Shown here: piece after piece, positions 32,463 through 34,728 of the stretch
How the letters are laid out: every line of letters starts with the position of its first letter
Position numbering within the stretch: the first letter of the stretch is position 1
DNA from: Desulfuromonadales bacterium
GTDB taxonomy: Bacteria; Desulfobacterota; Desulfuromonadia; Desulfuromonadales; Geopsychrobacteraceae
DNA length: 34,728 nucleotides
Direction of reading: 5' to 3'
Assembly (NCBI GenBank): GCA_019429255.1
Contig: JAHYIY010000026.1
Coordinates: 1 to 34,728 of the forward strand
Made by a program: the position numbers and the translations under genes
Notes under the pieces: generated by a model
Told to the model about the DNA's origin: nothing
What the model saw: the letters and a program-made list of their open reading frames with translations, nothing else
Databases searched by the model: none

Positions 32463-33920
32463 CTAATGTGGCTGCCAGCGCAAGCGTGGTTTGCGCGCAG
32501 CCGTGGCTTCATCTAGCCGGCGCCTACGGGCACGACTTGGGGCGTTTTTCAGTTTGTCCGGATCCTGCTTGGCTTCGGCGGCAATGGCGAGCATCGCGTC
32601 ACAGAAATCATCAATCATCTGCTTGCTTTCGGTTTCCGTCGGTTCGATCATCAACGCCCCGGCGACCACCAGAGGGAAATAAATGGTCGGCGGATGAAAG
32701 CCGTAGTCGATCAGGCGTTTGGCAACATCGAGGGTATGGCAGCCACCCCCCAACTTCTCTTCGGAAAATACCACCTCATGCAGTGAGCGCTCTTTATAGG
32801 GCAGGGCGTACACCCCTTCGAGTCGGGCGCGGATATAGTTAGCGTTCAGCACCGCCAACTCCGTGGCCTTTTTCAATCCGTCACCACCCATGGCGAGAAT
32901 ATAGCTGTAGGCGCGCACCAGAATACCGAAATGACCGTAGAATGACTTGACCCGCCCAATTGACTGCGGGCGTTCATAGTCAAAATGGTAGCTGTCCCCT
33001 TCCTTCGTAATCACCGGTAGCGGCAAAAACGGGATCAGTTTCTCGGCAACACCAACCGGCCCGGCGCCGGGTCCACCGCCACCATGGGGGGTGGAAAAGG
33101 TTTTGTGCAGGTTGAAATGCATGACATCGATCCCCAGATCACCGGGGCGGCTGATTCCCATCAGGGCGTTGAGGTTGGCCCCGTCACAATAGACCAACCC
33201 CCCCTGTTCATGAACCAGCTCACAAATGGACCGGATGTTAGCTTCAAACAGCCCCAGGGTATTGGGGTTGGTGATCATCAGGGCGGCAACCTCGTCGGAC
33301 ATGACGGCGGCGACAGCGTCGAGGCTAAGGATGCCGGTGGAAGTTACCGGCACGACCTCGTAACCGCAGAGAGCAGCGGTGGCCGGGTTGGTGCCGTGGG
33401 CGGTATCGGGAATGATGACCTTGGTGCGCTTGCTGCCATGCGCCTCATGCCAGGCGCGGATCATCAGCATGCCGGCCAGTTCCCCTTGCGCACCGGCCGC
33501 AGGTTGCAGACAGATGGCGGGAAAGCCGGAGACTTCAGCCAGCGCCTGTTCGAGCCGATACATCAGCTCCAGCGCCCCTTGATTGAGAGCTTCCGGCGTC
33601 TGCGGGTGAATCTCGGCGAAGCCGGGCAGGCGCGCCGCCACCTCGTTGACCTTGGGGTTGTACTTCATGGTGCAGCTGCCTAAGGGGTAAAAGCCGCTGT
33701 CGACGCCGTAATTCCAGGTTGAAAGACGCGTGTAATGGCGGATGACATCAACTTCCGACAGTTCGGGAAAGTCAGTGATCTCATCACGCAGTAGTTCGAT
33801 GTCGGGCAAGGCCGGCGGCACATCAGCATCTGGTAGACTGTAGCCAATGCGTCCCGGCTGGGACTGCTCGAACAACAGGGGCTCGTCAAGCATCAGACCA
33901 CGGGAATCGGTTGATATCAT
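32463..33920 (-). CDS. gcvPB: Glycine dehydrogenase (decarboxylating) subunit 2
   Basis: This 485-aa protein is the catalytic half of the two-subunit P-protein of the glycine cleavage system. It decarboxylates glycine with PLP and passes the aminomethyl group to lipoyl-H protein. The PLP lysine is in HFNLHKTFSTPHGGGGPGAGP at about residue 272. Other family parts are GSCTMKYNPK and LQPAAGAQGE. The basic C-terminal tail (RARRRRLDEATAARKPRLRW) is somewhat longer than usual. Its ATG overlaps the gcvPA stop codon by 4 bp. The other cleavage system genes (gcvH, gcvT) are probably to the right of the window. Confidence 0.95.
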   Translation of the reverse strand: MISTDSRGLMLDEPLLFEQSQPGRIGYSLPDADVPPALPDIELLRDEITDFPELSEVDVIRHYTRLSTWNYGVDSGFYPLGSCTMKYNPKVNEVAARLPGFAEIHPQTPEALNQGALELMYRLEQALAEVSGFPAICLQPAAGAQGELAGMLMIRAWHEAHGSKRTKVIIPDTAHGTNPATAALCGYEVVPVTSTGILSLDAVAAVMSDEVAALMITNPNTLGLFEANIRSICELVHEQGGLVYCDGANLNALMGISRPGDLGIDVMHFNLHKTFSTPHGGGGPGAGPVGVAEKLIPFLPLPVITKEGDSYHFDYERPQSIGRVKSFYGHFGILVRAYSYILAMGGDGLKKATELAVLNANYIRARLEGVYALPYKERSLHEVVFSEEKLGGGCHTLDVAKRLIDYGFHPPTIYFPLVVAGALMIEPTETESKQMIDDFCDAMLAIAAEAKQDPDKLKNAPSRARRRRLDEATAARKPRLRWQPH

Positions 33921-34728
33921 TGGTTACCTCCGGCCAGGGCTGCTACCAGTTGTTCCATCTGTTGTCTGCTGTTCTGTTCAGTAACACAGATCAGCAGGCC
34001 GGACTCAAGACCTGGGTAATCGCGGCCGATGGCCACGCCGGCAAGAATCTTCTGTTGCTCCAGGCGTTTTTTGAGATCGGCAACCGGCTCGGTGCAAGTC
34101 ACCACAAACTCATTGAATACCGGTGTATTAAAAGGCAGGGCAAAACCGTCAAGTTGCGCAATTTGCTCGCCCAGCCAGGCGGCACGGGCATAATTGATTT
34201 CAGCCAGCTGGCGTAGCCCCTGTTTGCCGTGCAGCGCCAGGTAGATGGAAACCATCAAGGCACACATCCCCTGATTGGAACAGATGTTGGAAGTGGCCTT
34301 TTCGCGGCGGATATGTTGCTCGCGGGTGGCCAGGGTCAATACAAAGCTGCGCTTGCCGTCGAGATCGACGGTTTCTCCCACCAGGCGTCCGGGGAGCAGG
34401 CGCATGTCTTTGTCGCGCACGGCAAAAAATCCGATTCCCGGGCCGCCATAGGACAAGGGGAGTCCAAAGCTCTGCCCCTCACCGACGACAATGTCGGCAC
34501 CCAGTTCACCGGGAGATTTGAACAGGGCCAGCGCCAGGGGTTCGGCAACAGCGGTAATCAGCCGGGCATCGACGGCATGGACGCCGGTCGCAAGGGCCGC
34601 AAGAGGTTCAATACAGCCAAAATAGTTGGGGTAGCCAACAACCAGGGCGGCGATCCGTTCATCGAGCAGTGGTTCGACCTGCTCAAGCGCAGTCACTCCG
34701 TTGGTGGCTTCAATGGTGATCAGCTCAA
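33917..34728 (-). CDS. gcvPA: Glycine dehydrogenase (decarboxylating) subunit 1, N-terminus outside the window
   Basis: The frame is open to the right edge, and at least 270 residues are visible of about 440 expected. Typical parts are NYFGCIEPL, ADIVVGEGQSFGLPLSYGGPG, REQHIRREKATSNICSNQ and FNEFVVTC. This subunit forms the alpha2beta2 P-protein with GcvPB. The GTG at 34696 is not the start, because ELITIEATNG continues upstream of it in frame. The stop overlaps the gcvPB start. Confidence 0.93.
   Translation of the reverse strand, partial: ELITIEATNGVTALEQVEPLLDERIAALVVGYPNYFGCIEPLAALATGVHAVDARLITAVAEPLALALFKSPGELGADIVVGEGQSFGLPLSYGGPGIGFFAVRDKDMRLLPGRLVGETVDLDGKRSFVLTLATREQHIRREKATSNICSNQGMCALMVSIYLALHGKQGLRQLAEINYARAAWLGEQIAQLDGFALPFNTPVFNEFVVTCTEPVADLKKRLEQQKILAGVAIGRDYPGLESGLLICVTEQNSRQQMEQLVAALAGGNQ

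Overview
The window looks like a chromosomal segment from an anaerobic, metal- or electrode-respiring deltaproteobacterium of the Desulfuromonadales (Geobacter/Desulfuromonas/Pelobacter relatives). The reasons are a CbcL-type nonaheme c/b cytochrome next to an ImcH-type NapC/NirT cytochrome, further multiheme cytochromes with NrfC/NrfD partners, an atpZ-atpI-atpB-atpE operon with no F1 genes behind it, and split glycine decarboxylase genes. No rRNA, tRNA, CRISPR array, phage or transposase gene was seen.

Layout. (1) 1-11343, minus strand: a lipid locus read as DUF1302 outer-membrane barrel, DUF1329 exported protein, YCF48-like beta-propeller, RND/MMPL transporter, long-chain acyl-CoA synthetase, and a 3-hydroxyacyl-CoA dehydrogenase/enoyl-CoA hydratase fusion that runs off the left edge. 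Palindromic elements sit between the genes, and a similar dyad motif lies in the predicted promoters of both halves. (2) 11723-15143, plus strand: hemL, then atpZ, atpI, atpB and atpE with a terminator. (3) 15427-19339, plus strand: cbcL-like gene, a small membrane protein, and an imcH-like gene, closed by a strong bidirectional terminator. (4) 19449-21236, minus strand: a large membrane protein of unknown role. (5) 21836-27406, plus strand: a six-gene respiratory operon holding two tetraheme cytochrome / Tat-exported 4x[4Fe-4S] protein / NrfD modules in a row. (6) 27407-28153: gene remnants, including a Cache-domain gene broken by an in-frame TGA. (7) 28154-31981: a YbbP/YbbA-type ABC transporter divergent from a TesA-type esterase, with overlapping start codons. 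(8) 32088-34728: a small unknown protein, a 131-bp inverted-repeat element, and gcvPB-gcvPA (gcvPA cut by the right edge).

How it may work together. Fatty acids or another hydrophobic substrate would cross the envelope through the DUF1302/DUF1329/YCF48/RND proteins and be activated and oxidised by the two cytoplasmic enzymes. The resulting electrons enter the menaquinone pool. CbcL, ImcH and the tandem NrfD complex are all plausible quinol-cytochrome c oxidoreductases that pass electrons to periplasmic cytochromes. HemL supplies a haem precursor, and the ATP synthase Fo genes complete the energy theme. These functional links are inferred from context; the family assignments rest on motifs visible in the sequence.
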